A DNA stretch of 21,084 nucleotides. Source: a virus. The stretch spans positions 1 to 21,084 of the IMG/VR virus record IMGVR_UViG_3300047564_000728. One strand, given 5' to 3'. Positions 1 through 6,926 of the stretch are shown piece by piece. How positions within the stretch are numbered: position 1 is the stretch's first letter; every line of letters starts with the position of its first letter. The position numbers and the translations under genes are program-made. The notes beneath the pieces were generated by a model. The model did no database searches and was not told where the DNA came from. It was given only the letters and a program-made list of their open reading frames with translations.

Positions 1-167
1 TTTACCACAGGATTGCGGGGATTATGAGTTACCCACCACCACTTGCGTTGAATGTATGCCTTCGCTAACCTAACGACATAATAAAAAGCAGCAGCAATAC
101 TATCATCAGTCACGATGAAGTATGCCGCCGCAACAAATATGATTAACCAAATGTAATAAAATTCCAT
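1..167 (-). CDS. Small membrane-associated phage protein, 3' end cut by window
   Basis: This reading frame starts at the ATG at 165-167 and is still open at the left edge, giving 55 visible residues. It begins MEFYYIWLIIFVAAAYFIV, a clear N-terminal transmembrane helix, followed by a polar stretch and a Trp/Arg-rich segment (RKWWWVTHNPRNP). A single-pass inner-membrane protein with a basic cytoplasmic side is the simplest reading. Its ATG overlaps the TAA of the upstream 58-residue gene (TAATG), so the two are probably translationally coupled, and a GAGGAG run in the end of that gene can serve as ribosome binding site. It is the last visible member of the four-gene operon driven from the promoter at 765-793. 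I recall similar short proteins from cyanophages but know no function. Confidence 0.75.
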   Translation of the reverse strand, partial: MEFYYIWLIIFVAAAYFIVTDDSIAAAFYYVVRLAKAYIQRKWWWVTHNPRNPVV

Positions 168-343
168 TAACTAAACTCCTCACCTCTACGGGAGTTTAGA
201 TACTCTAGTACTTCTTGTCTCCATTCAAGTAGCTCGTTGTAACACTTTTGATTGTGAGCACACTGTCGCAACTCATGGTCTGGTTTCAATACACTTTCAA
301 TGAAGAGTCCAAGAGCATCTTTGCGTTTCTGTTCTTTGTCCAT
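167..343 (-). CDS. Small hypothetical protein, 58 aa
   Basis: The frame begins at the ATG at 341-343 (MDKEQKRKDALG...) and ends at the TAA at 167-169, which shares one base with the start of the next gene. The product is highly charged, predicted helical, and has two cysteines (near residues 28 and 34) in a segment QCAHNQKCYNELLEW. No signal peptide or membrane segment is visible. It lies 27 bp after the 76-residue gene and shares its direction, so it belongs to the same small-gene operon. I do not recognise a family; support comes from the overlap with its neighbour, the lack of any other gene here, and a composition like a normal soluble protein. Confidence 0.65.
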   Translation of the reverse strand: MDKEQKRKDALGLFIESVLKPDHELRQCAHNQKCYNELLEWRQEVLEYLNSRRGEEFS

Positions 344-370
344 GAGTTGATTACAGTTGTATTATTTAAA

Positions 371-601
371 CTACTTCTTTTTGGACTTTTTGATTTCCTT
401 AAGAATGTAGCTCTTTGCCGAAGTGTAGTTCCGTGCCTCATGAACTACAGAACCATTGTTGATGATGGCAAATGCCTTACATCCAATCATGGGCACTGCT
501 GCCCACATACCATCTTTGGTCACATAACCTTGTGGATCTCCTGGTATTGGATCAAGAATACCAGGACGATCAATGAAAGGTTTCTGAAACTTTTCACTCA
601 T
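371..601 (-). CDS. Small hypothetical protein, 76 aa
   Basis: It starts at the ATG at 599-601, which overlaps the TGA of the upstream 46-residue gene (TGATG), a typical translational-coupling arrangement. The sequence has a Pro/Gly-rich N-terminal half (RPGILDPIPGDPQGYV), a short hydrophobic beta-like core (AAVPMIGCKAFAIINNG) and a very basic tail ending KEIKKSKKK. The tail could bind nucleic acid or an acidic partner, but this is only inference. No known catalytic motif or membrane segment is seen. It is the second gene of the operon under the promoter at 765-793, so early expression is likely. Confidence 0.7.
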   Translation of the reverse strand: MSEKFQKPFIDRPGILDPIPGDPQGYVTKDGMWAAVPMIGCKAFAIINNGSVVHEARNYTSAKSYILKEIKKSKKK

Positions 602-741
602 CAGAATACAGCAGTCACACCCATAACTTTAGCAGTAGGATTTCGTGCCAGAGCAGTACGTTTTGCGTCTTGATAGTCTTTTGCTTCGACGATCTCATCA
701 AAGACCTTGCCAGCAACATAGAGTTGAACTTTACAGCGCAT
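601..741 (-). CDS. Small hypothetical protein, 46 aa, first gene of early operon
   Basis: The frame MRCKVQLYVAGKVFDEIVEA...TAVF runs from the ATG at 739-741 to the TGA at 601-603. A strong Shine-Dalgarno (AAGGAG) sits 8-9 bases before the ATG, and a near-consensus sigma-70 promoter (765-793) lies just upstream, so this is a convincing gene despite its length. The pattern suggests an alpha/beta miniprotein: a beta strand, a helix with the word EAKDYQDAKRTALARNP, and a closing strand. The word DYxDAxxxALxRNPxAKVxxV resembles small proteins I recall from marine T4-like phages, with no known function. The stop overlaps the ATG of the next gene. Confidence 0.8.
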   Translation of the reverse strand: MRCKVQLYVAGKVFDEIVEAKDYQDAKRTALARNPTAKVMGVTAVF

Positions 742-764
742 GGGATTTCTCCTTGTGTGTTGGT

Positions 765-793
765 ATTATAGGGTAGAGTGGTGGCAGAGTCAA
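765..793 (-). promoter_or_regulatory. Sigma-70 type (early) promoter
   Basis: On the minus strand TTGACT (788-793) is separated by exactly 17 bases from TATAAT (765-770). Initiation would fall near 758, giving a leader of about 17 bases before the AAGGAG ribosome site of the 46-residue gene. The match (5/6 and 6/6, ideal spacing) and its position make this the clear start of the left-hand small-gene operon. The -35 lies 19 bases after the stop of the homing endonuclease gene. Confidence 0.88.
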
Positions 794-811
794 GGGCAGA
801 GTGTGACAGTT

Positions 812-1285
812 TTAAGATTGTCTCTTCTTTCTCCACTCTCTCATATAAAGGGCGTGGGCGCTTACCTGTGCCTCTGGAAGGCGTTTTCCCTTGTTCCAAG
901 CAGTTCTACCCTTTAAAGCATCTTTCATCGCTTGTAAGGTCTCTGGGGTGTGTTTGCGACCATAAAAACCGTTATTCTCTCCAGTTCTTCGGCATTTTTC
1001 CCTAAAATCATCACTCATTATAGCGCCAGATGTCCCATCCCCACCATTAGTTCTGTTCCAGAGAATACCACTTTTATTATCTTTTCTTCCAAATACGGCA
1101 ATCATATAAACTTCGTGCTTAAATGCATCTTCTTCAGTTAGGTTATTTTTGAGAATAAGTATTTTTTCTTTTGGTGGAACAGTATGAAATCCGTGCTTAA
1201 CATACGCACGATTTCCTTTCCCCTTACCAACATAGTAGGGCGTTCCATCTTCACGCAAATATGCGTAGGTGTAGTATTCTTTCAT
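812..1285 (-). CDS. GIY-YIG homing endonuclease with NUMOD3 DNA-binding motifs
   Basis: This 157-residue protein is a free-standing phage homing endonuclease. The N-terminal catalytic domain carries the GIY-equivalent YTYAYL (residues 5-10), the YIG-equivalent YYVGKG (17-22), Arg26, the metal-binding Glu58 in HE, and the Asn in WNRTNGGDG (76-84). The C-terminal part has a NUMOD3-like word, GENNGFYGRKHTPE (102-115), a second one in GRTAWNKGK (126-134), and a basic tail, as used for DNA recognition by Seg-type enzymes. It would cut an unoccupied allele in a competing phage and so spread itself. It sits between a helicase gene and an unrelated early operon. No Shine-Dalgarno precedes the ATG; instead one arm of a perfect inverted repeat abuts it and a late promoter lies in the loop (see 1286-1366). 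Confidence 0.93.
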   Translation of the reverse strand: MKEYYTYAYLREDGTPYYVGKGKGNRAYVKHGFHTVPPKEKILILKNNLTEEDAFKHEVYMIAVFGRKDNKSGILWNRTNGGDGTSGAIMSDDFREKCRRTGENNGFYGRKHTPETLQAMKDALKGRTAWNKGKRLPEAQVSAHALYMREWRKKRQS

Positions 1286-1366
1286 TGTAGGTCTTGGCGA
1301 GACTATATCTATTTATTATAACATAAAGGTGGGACTTACGCAACTACATTTCCGCCAAGACCTACA
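1286..1366 (-). promoter_or_regulatory. 14-bp inverted repeat abutting endonuclease start
   Basis: The arms TGTAGGTCTTGGCG (1286-1299) and CGCCAAGACCTACA (1353-1366) are perfect inverted copies separated by 53 bases. In RNA made from the upstream helicase gene they would form a 14-bp stem ending one base before the endonuclease ATG at 1285, hiding the initiation region. RNA started at the promoter in the loop would lack the upstream arm and be free to be translated. The arms and position are seen directly; the regulatory role is inferred from the same design known for T4 homing endonucleases such as I-TevI. Confidence 0.75.
1310..1320 (-). promoter_or_regulatory. Late promoter (AATAAATA) overlapping a TATAAT -10
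   Basis: The minus strand reads TATAATAAATA here: the T4-type late box AATAAATA (1310-1317) overlaps a sigma-70 -10 hexamer TATAAT (1315-1320). A weak -35, TTGCGT (1338-1343), lies 17 bases upstream of that hexamer. The late box is the same word found before the structural genes of this window. Both elements fall inside the loop of the 1286-1366 inverted repeat. Confidence 0.65.
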
Positions 1367-1384
1367 GTTGCTGCCCACATATAT

Positions 1385-2566
1385 CTATCGCTTGACTACA
1401 CTATCAAGCATCTCACCACGACCGAAGACAGTATCAACAACATTCTGAAGTCGCTTTTCGGTGGAAATACCAACTTGAGAGTAAATAGGCACAACACACA
1501 AACCAAAGGTCTTACAATCACTACCCTTACGAAGCACTCGTCCAATAGTTTGGGTCATCTCAATCACATCCATATTACGAAGGAAAACTACAGTTTCCAA
1601 CTCACTAACATTAATACCTTCGCTTAAAATAGAGCGATGGAGACAAACAAACTTCTTGGAGGAGTCTTTTCCCCAAGCATTAAGAGTATCAAAGAAAACC
1701 TCACGGTTGACTTTCTGACCGTCAATCACAGCACCAGTCTTACTTGTGATATAAAGATAAGAATATTCCATATCATTAAGTTGAGTAGCAAAATCAGTTT
1801 GCGACATCAAGTTGATGAGTTGTTTAGCACTCTTAACGCAAACAAGAACCTTACTGGTGCTGTTTTCTTGTAGAGTTTCTATAATATTGTTACAGTCACG
1901 GTCGGCAGAAATCTCATTTGCTTTAAGCACCTCAAACTTCTTTGCTTTAATAACTGGAGGAAGGATATAACCTTCATTTACCAGTTTAGGAGCAGGAACA
2001 CGGTAAATTACATCCCCATAAACCTCAGAGTCATTCATCCCAGGCTTGGAAATAGTCGCAGAAGTCCGACGAGTAGCAGTGAAGAAATAGCAGCGGTCAG
2101 CAGCAGAAGAGAAGTGCTCCGTAGCAGAGAAAAAGTTACGTTGGACGGAATTGTGCGCTTCATCAAAGTAAATACAATCAACGTTGATGTCTGCCTCTTG
2201 GAGACGGGGCAGAGAATGATAAGTGGTGAAGATCAGTTGCTTGCGGTATGCTTGCTTGCTCCAGTTGCGAATAATAGCAGGGCGAGTGCTGCTGAAGTGA
2301 TGAGTCTCACCGCTGTGAACATGCATCACAGCAACATCAGTATGAAACTCAAGAAACTCGGCAGACAACTGACCTGCCAGCAAGATGCGCGGTGCCACCA
2401 CGACGATGATGCCACGATCGCAGGCATCAAGATATTCAAGAGAATCCTTGATCATACACATCGTTTTTCCACCACCAGTCGGAATAACAATAGTGCCTTT
2501 CTTATGCTCCAGCATGGCATCCAGAGCATCTTGCTGGTGGGGTCGGAGCAACATCACAGATCTCAT
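1385..2566 (-). CDS. SF2 DNA/RNA helicase (DEAH box)
   Basis: This 393-residue protein has a full set of superfamily 2 helicase motifs: a Q-motif-like LRPHQQDA (7-14), Walker A PTGGGKT (29-35), DEAH (135-138), TATR (163-166), motif V LSEGINVSEL (314-323) and motif VI QTIGRVLRKG (339-348). It resembles the helicase cores of type III restriction and UvsW/RAD25-like proteins, with no obvious extra nuclease or DNA-binding domain, so it is a compact ATP-dependent translocase. It may act with the methyltransferase operon upstream or in repair and recombination. A terminator hairpin (2593-2612) and an extended -10 (2580-2588) separate it from that operon. The ATG at 2566 leaves only a very short leader from that -10; Met5 (2554) is an alternative start. 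It is not securely uvsW, so no symbol is given. Confidence 0.9.
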   Translation of the reverse strand: MRSVMLLRPHQQDALDAMLEHKKGTIVIPTGGGKTMCMIKDSLEYLDACDRGIIVVVAPRILLAGQLSAEFLEFHTDVAVMHVHSGETHHFSSTRPAIIRNWSKQAYRKQLIFTTYHSLPRLQEADINVDCIYFDEAHNSVQRNFFSATEHFSSAADRCYFFTATRRTSATISKPGMNDSEVYGDVIYRVPAPKLVNEGYILPPVIKAKKFEVLKANEISADRDCNNIIETLQENSTSKVLVCVKSAKQLINLMSQTDFATQLNDMEYSYLYITSKTGAVIDGQKVNREVFFDTLNAWGKDSSKKFVCLHRSILSEGINVSELETVVFLRNMDVIEMTQTIGRVLRKGSDCKTFGLCVVPIYSQVGISTEKRLQNVVDTVFGRGEMLDSVVKR

Positions 2567-2579
2567 CGCGTATGGAACT

Positions 2580-2588
2580 ATTATAGCA
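2580..2588 (-). promoter_or_regulatory. Extended -10 promoter candidate for helicase
   Basis: TGCTATAAT on the minus strand is an extended -10 (TGnTATAAT) directly after the terminator at 2593-2612. No good -35 exists at 17 bases, because the hairpin occupies that place. The same terminator-then-TGCTATAATA module recurs at 6917-6949. Initiation would give a leader of about 7 bases to the ATG at 2566, or about 19 to Met5. Confidence 0.55.
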
Positions 2589-2592
2589 GAAA

Positions 2593-2612
2593 GGGGTTCC
2601 CGAAGGAACCCC
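2593..2612 (-). terminator. Rho-independent terminator with UUCG loop
   Basis: On the minus strand GGGGTTCC-TTCG-GGAACCCC forms a perfect 8-bp GC-rich stem closed by a C(UUCG)G tetraloop, then TTTC. It lies 8 bases after the TAG of the 133-residue methyltransferase-like gene and ends the four-gene island operon. The T run is short, so some read-through is likely. Confidence 0.8.
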
Positions 2613-2620
2613 CTGTGCCA

Positions 2621-3022
2621 CTAGAAGAACTGTTCCACCCCCACTGGTTCCCCAAAGGAGTAATCATATGTGAGAGCATCATGGCGCACATAATGTGGAT
2701 GATCAAGAGGAACACCAATTCTTTCACACATTTCTTTATGATTATCTTCCATCAGTTCGACAGCATAAACCATATTATCAATCACATACTGCCGATCATG
2801 ATACTCAGAAAGTTTATCGATAAGAGCGACAATAAAATTACCACATCCAGCAGAGTTATCGATGAATGTCGAAGATGGATCTTTCAATAAATCTTCTTCA
2901 ATTTCAGAAACCATTTCTTCACAAAGTTCTGCTGGAGTGAATACCTCCTGTGTTTCTGCAATACGTTCATCAGATCTTTCAATAGTAGACCCAACATTCT
3001 GATTGTGTTTATTCTTGCTCAT
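2621..3022 (-). CDS. N6-adenine methyltransferase-like protein, SAM-binding part only
   Basis: This 133-residue protein contains the first half of a gamma-class adenine methyltransferase. VFTPAELCEEMV (27-38) matches the motif X region of HsdM/Eco57I-type enzymes (xTPxxlxxxMv), and IDNSAGCGNF (54-63) is a good motif I (DPxxGxGnF), the SAM-binding loop. A further acidic strand (YAVELMEDN, about 87-95) fits motif II. The catalytic (N/D)PPY motif IV is absent; the protein stops before it. It overlaps the end of the 260-residue methyltransferase by 14 bp, has a good AGAGGA ribosome site, and is the last gene of the operon. It could be a truncated remnant or a subunit supplying SAM binding to the NPPF/NPPY proteins; both readings are inference. 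Confidence 0.8.
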   Translation of the reverse strand: MSKNKHNQNVGSTIERSDERIAETQEVFTPAELCEEMVSEIEEDLLKDPSSTFIDNSAGCGNFIVALIDKLSEYHDRQYVIDNMVYAVELMEDNHKEMCERIGVPLDHPHYVRHDALTYDYSFGEPVGVEQFF

Positions 3023-3791
3023 TTTTTTCCTCTAAACACTTAATATACGTTGAGATAAGATCATTCTTACCAAAATGATATCTCCCATTACATTGATTTG
3101 CAACTTCCCGAAATCTATCGGCAAATTCTAGAAAATTTTCAATCACTTGCGGATCACGAACTTTGATAAAATGATGCCCCTTTGCATAGTGAGTGAAGTT
3201 TTCAGTTTTTACCCGCCCACTAGGACCACATCCGTATTCACCAATGAAAACATCGGCATCAAACCTCCTTTCATAAGAAAGGAATTCAAAATCGGGATGA
3301 GATGTATGCATAAAAATCTTCTCACGCTTTTCCTCTTTAACAACCCAGTGCTGCTTTACAGCACTAATACCGCCAGGAAAAGTAGAAGAATTTAGATCCT
3401 CATCAACAACACAGTGTAGATTTGGAGAGATTTTATTCAGAGAAGATGGTTTACGGACAGAAGTTGGCAGCACAAATCTAATATCATCAGTAAGTTGTGA
3501 TGTTTTATTCAAAAATTTGATTGCAAGATTTCCACCAACACCATATGGAGGATTGCCGATTGCCATTGTAAAACGCATCTTCTGTTGGATTAATAGATCT
3601 AGATCTTTTACTATGTTTATTTTAGCATGTTGTTGTCGAATTGCATAGATGTGTGCCTCATTATCTTCCCAAACCCAAATATTTTCTGGTTTAAATCCTA
3701 TCTTAAGCAATCTAAGAGTATGTGAACCGACAGGATCACCAACTATTAGAACTTTACTTGTAATAGGTTGGAATGAACTCGTTGATCGCAT
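3009..3791 (-). CDS. N6-adenine DNA methyltransferase (NPPY type), paralogue B
   Basis: The 260-residue product has the catalytic motif IV as GNPPYG (79-84) and a motif-I-like GDPVGSHTL (18-26), where a canonical DPxxGxG is degenerate. VWEDNEAHIYAI (40-51) fits the acidic motif II strand. The C-terminal part, with YAKGHHFIKV and GRYHFGKNDL words, is probably target recognition. It is a clear paralogue of the next upstream gene: both share GDPxGxHxLR, the VWExxxxHxYAI word and the NPP motif in the same order, so tandem duplication is likely. The ATG at 3791 overlaps that gene by 38 bp; a shorter start cannot be excluded. It would methylate adenine N6, either to protect phage DNA or as the modification arm of the island. 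Confidence 0.85.
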   Translation of the reverse strand: MRSTSSFQPITSKVLIVGDPVGSHTLRLLKIGFKPENIWVWEDNEAHIYAIRQQHAKINIVKDLDLLIQQKMRFTMAIGNPPYGVGGNLAIKFLNKTSQLTDDIRFVLPTSVRKPSSLNKISPNLHCVVDEDLNSSTFPGGISAVKQHWVVKEEKREKIFMHTSHPDFEFLSYERRFDADVFIGEYGCGPSGRVKTENFTHYAKGHHFIKVRDPQVIENFLEFADRFREVANQCNGRYHFGKNDLISTYIKCLEEKNEQE

Positions 3792-4758
3792 CCTTTTGCT
3801 GCTGGTTCAAACCATAATACTCCATAATTTCCTCTTCAGTCCATTTTTGGTCCAGTGGTGGAAGTGGCACATTCTCAATGTAACGAGAAACGTTATTGCG
3901 ATTGGTTGCTTTATTCAAAGCAAGAGCAAATCTTGCATACTTTGTCTTCAAATAAGAAACCAGATTGTCTCGTTCTTCCTCAGAGTTTAAAGAGTAAAAC
4001 TTTCCCTCATTATTGTCGGAATTATAAATGTTGCTGTTACGATAGAAAAAGGTGTAAAAATCATCGCAGAACAATTTCTTTTCCGAATTGATAGTGGCGT
4101 GGCCACAAATAGTAGGAAGATTTAAAGGAACCGAATTAATATTTGATGTACGAAGTGATAAGAGGTTGGATTTTGCTGCTTCAGCAGTAATAAGATCTCT
4201 AAGTTCATAATTTACATCAGTTGGTTCCCAGTATCCAGTTGGAAAGTCATTAAGGGAATCAATGTAATAAGTATTTCCTGTTGTTTTATACTCAACTTCA
4301 ATAGGTCCGAAGTGTTCTTCTTTTGCTTTTGTGATTACAAGAGGTGCCTGAAACTGAGCCCCAGCAAAAACTGGTGTTCCATTAAAAATTGTGAGTTTGT
4401 GTACTCTATTTTTGAGAGCTTTTCTTACATCTTTTTCAATTTGTTTCTCACTACGAGTTAACCATCCAGATGGATGAATTATGTTAACATTTTTAGATGT
4501 TTCTAATGCCTTTAGCAAAAATTCTAGATGCAATTGCCCCTTGAATGGGGGATTACCCATTGTTAAATAAAAATTCATATCTATACTCTGATAATCCTCC
4601 AATATATTAATTTTATCATTAATTTGCTTAATTGCATACACATGGGTAGAATCATTTTCCCAAACAGATATATTTTCTGCTTTATAACCTTTTTGAATGG
4701 ATCTAAGGGAATGAATTCCATTCGGATCTCCAAGAATACAGAGAGCAGGATTATTCAT
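3754..4758 (-). CDS. N6-adenine DNA methyltransferase (NPPF type), paralogue A
   Basis: This 334-residue protein carries motif IV as GNPPFKG (68-74) and a motif-I-like GDPNGIHSL (10-18). Residues about 100-330 form the C-terminal region typical of Eco57I/type ISP-like adenine methyltransferases, with a VPLPPLD word followed by EEIMEYYGLNQQQKDAI, the short helical end often seen in these families. It is longer than its paralogue B and may hold a complete target-recognition domain. Its ATG (4756-4758) overlaps the TGA of the helicase upstream (TGATG), which indicates translational coupling and suggests that modification and helicase act together. Substrate sequence cannot be predicted. Confidence 0.87.
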   Translation of the reverse strand: MNNPALCILGDPNGIHSLRSIQKGYKAENISVWENDSTHVYAIKQINDKINILEDYQSIDMNFYLTMGNPPFKGQLHLEFLLKALETSKNVNIIHPSGWLTRSEKQIEKDVRKALKNRVHKLTIFNGTPVFAGAQFQAPLVITKAKEEHFGPIEVEYKTTGNTYYIDSLNDFPTGYWEPTDVNYELRDLITAEAAKSNLLSLRTSNINSVPLNLPTICGHATINSEKKLFCDDFYTFFYRNSNIYNSDNNEGKFYSLNSEEERDNLVSYLKTKYARFALALNKATNRNNVSRYIENVPLPPLDQKWTEEEIMEYYGLNQQQKDAINEFIPTYYK

Positions 4759-6884
4759 CAGAAGAGATCACCAAATAAATCATCGATCAATTCTACAGGC
4801 ATCGACTGCTGACTCTGCCGTGAGCAGGACAGTTTCTCAAGTGTCTTGCACTCATCAATGCTAATAGAGTTCTGAATGTCTATGACTGCTTGATTGATTC
4901 GATAAGAGAACGATTTTACATCAATAACTTCATCAAAAATCAATGTCTCAATGATCTTTTCCGCATCAAGAGTGTTATAAACGTAGTGATCAGTATTAAT
5001 CAAACTGTGAACACTATTGGGGATGATTCCACTCTTAATACAGTGGTAAATCGTAAGAGGAACTCTCTCCAGAATTGCAAGAATCGTCTCTTTTTTAGTG
5101 AGAACAAGTGAATTATCTTGCTTTTCGGAGGATTCACCATCGCGTTGAATGTTTCCTTTACCATTAGCACCATTGTCATTCACCTCTCGCTTACTACCAT
5201 TGTTCTTTTCCTTAGAAAGGAGAGACAAATTGAATTGACAATTTGCAAGTTTGTCCATATCCATGCTGTTCACGATGTTAGAAATCAGAGAGATAGTGTT
5301 AGTGACATCGGAAGCAAGAATTGAAGCGACCTGTTCTTGAGTCATAATCACAAAACCATTCGACCACTCAATGATAGGAATGAAATCGAGCATAATGTAT
5401 TCTGCAATCATTGGATTGTTTTCACACGCAGCAATAAAAATCTCACGAAGGGTTTTAAGGCATCGCTGAGGGCAAAAATCAATTACATCCCAATCACGAT
5501 CAGATGATCCACCACGGAAAGCAAATTGAGTCCAAAAGTTGATGGATTCACCTTCACTAGCATTGATAACAGTATCAATTTCGGGAATAGTAACACCAAG
5601 AACATTAGCAGAAACAGTCAGAATAATGGTGTATTCGTTTTCTGCAACGTGCTTTCTAATTGTGTCAGAATCTTCTTTCGTATCTCCAGTTACAACCAGA
5701 GGGGCAAACTTAGTCTTCTCCAAATACTTAACAGAAGCATGACATGCTGCCACTGAGGGAAGTGTCATAAAGATATGAAACTTACCATTCAAAAGTCGAT
5801 CCTTTGGTTTTAGATGCTTTTGGTCTCCAAAGGTCTCGGAATAGAAATCTTGTACCAAGGATGGTTGAACAAAATCAGTCTCTCCCTTTTCAATGGAGAA
5901 AAGATTCTTCATTGCATCAGGATCGTCTCCGTACAACTTCTTATATTCTTCCGTCTCATATTTTTTAAGAATAACTCTCATCGAAGGGGCATTGTTCAGA
6001 CCCAGTTTTTTATCCAGTTGCTCCTCAAAATAAGAGTAAGTATAAGAATTAGACTCGGAGAAGTCCCAAACCATAGAAAAAGCAGTGCCAGTTACATACA
6101 GAACCTGACAATCAAACTTCTTACGGAGTTTCTTAAATTGAGTTGAATTGTAACCCTGGTGTGCCTCATCATAGACGATCAGATCTACATCACATGGAAT
6201 CTTGTTCCAGCGATTGTTACCCTGAATTGTGGTCCACAAAACCAGTTGTTTGTCAGTATTATACCAATAATCAATCTGCTCCAGATAGTCTTTATCTGCG
6301 AGATTGATGAATACAATATTGTTGAAAGTTGAAAAGTTTTTGCTATCTTCCTTCCAAGATTGGATAGGAGAGGTATAACGAGAAACGATCAAACTTACTT
6401 TGACACCTTTACGTGCAATTGCTGATAGAACCATGATGGACTTACCAGCACGGCATTTAGCAAACAATAGAAACTCTTTCCACTCTTCCCAAGAAGAAAG
6501 GACTTTATTCAGAAATTTTTGTTGATGCTTCTTAAGCGTCAGATCTTTCTTAGACTTGGGAGTCTCAGGAAAAAATTCTTTTTCAATACGATTAGCAAGA
6601 ATATAAAGATCTACCTTATGAGAAAACCATTCAGCAAACTTTTGAATTGTAGGTTGTTTCTTCAACCAATCATGAACCCAAGTATCTAAAACAGAAACAC
6701 CTTCCCACCAACCAATTACAATCAGTTTTTCTCCCCTTGCTTTCAAATAATTATGAAACTTTGCCCAGTCACCATCTTTATGGCGTTCTTCAAGAGGACG
6801 TTCGGTCATACCAAAACAGAAGACCTTGAGATCCTCTGAAGCAAGCATATAAAGATTTTTCTTGATCTTAAAACCAGTCGTCAT
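4758..6884 (-). CDS. SF2 helicase with N-terminal GIY-YIG/T5orf172-like domain (restriction-subunit-like)
   Basis: The 708-residue protein combines two parts. Residues 1-100 resemble a GIY-YIG superfamily (T5orf172) domain: LYML (11-14), VFCFGMTERPLEER (21-34) in the YIG-plus-Arg position, His71 in TWVHDWL and Glu85 in EWF. Residues about 112-500 are an SF2 helicase: KKHQQKFL (118-125), Walker A AKCRAGKS (142-149), DEAH (239-242), VTGTA (264-268) and a motif VI-like QFAFRGGSSDRDW (453-465). The C-terminal 200 residues are unassigned and charged. The architecture fits a restriction endonuclease motor subunit, and three methyltransferase-like genes follow by overlap. In the YIG position Phe replaces Tyr, so nuclease activity is uncertain. 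An extended -10 lies 33 bases upstream of the ATG. Confidence 0.85.
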   Translation of the reverse strand: MTTGFKIKKNLYMLASEDLKVFCFGMTERPLEERHKDGDWAKFHNYLKARGEKLIVIGWWEGVSVLDTWVHDWLKKQPTIQKFAEWFSHKVDLYILANRIEKEFFPETPKSKKDLTLKKHQQKFLNKVLSSWEEWKEFLLFAKCRAGKSIMVLSAIARKGVKVSLIVSRYTSPIQSWKEDSKNFSTFNNIVFINLADKDYLEQIDYWYNTDKQLVLWTTIQGNNRWNKIPCDVDLIVYDEAHQGYNSTQFKKLRKKFDCQVLYVTGTAFSMVWDFSESNSYTYSYFEEQLDKKLGLNNAPSMRVILKKYETEEYKKLYGDDPDAMKNLFSIEKGETDFVQPSLVQDFYSETFGDQKHLKPKDRLLNGKFHIFMTLPSVAACHASVKYLEKTKFAPLVVTGDTKEDSDTIRKHVAENEYTIILTVSANVLGVTIPEIDTVINASEGESINFWTQFAFRGGSSDRDWDVIDFCPQRCLKTLREIFIAACENNPMIAEYIMLDFIPIIEWSNGFVIMTQEQVASILASDVTNTISLISNIVNSMDMDKLANCQFNLSLLSKEKNNGSKREVNDNGANGKGNIQRDGESSEKQDNSLVLTKKETILAILERVPLTIYHCIKSGIIPNSVHSLINTDHYVYNTLDAEKIIETLIFDEVIDVKSFSYRINQAVIDIQNSISIDECKTLEKLSCSRQSQQSMPVELIDDLFGDLF

Positions 6885-6916
6885 GGGGAGTCTTCTAGGA
6901 ACTCTGAATAAGGGTT

Positions 6917-6925
6917 ATTATAGCA
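6917..6925 (-). promoter_or_regulatory. Extended -10 promoter candidate for the island operon
   Basis: TGCTATAAT on the minus strand directly follows a terminator hairpin, exactly as at 2580-2588. No recognisable -35 sits at the proper distance. Initiation would leave a leader of about 26 bases before the helicase ATG at 6884. Confidence 0.55.
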
Positions 6926-6926
6926 G

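Noticed and set aside
248-673. A 141-codon plus-strand frame over the left-end small genes
   Set aside because: It lies opposite three coupled minus-strand genes with a strong promoter and ribosome sites, and the translation shows no family resemblance.
1385-2566. Naming the 393-residue helicase uvsW
   Set aside because: T4 UvsW is longer and has an additional N-terminal domain; this protein is a bare SF2 core beside a methyltransferase operon, so a specific symbol is not justified.
2114-2890. A 258-codon open frame on the plus strand opposite the helicase and methyltransferase-like genes
   Set aside because: It spans two well-supported minus-strand genes and their terminator, has no recognisable motif, and its composition is that of an antisense shadow.
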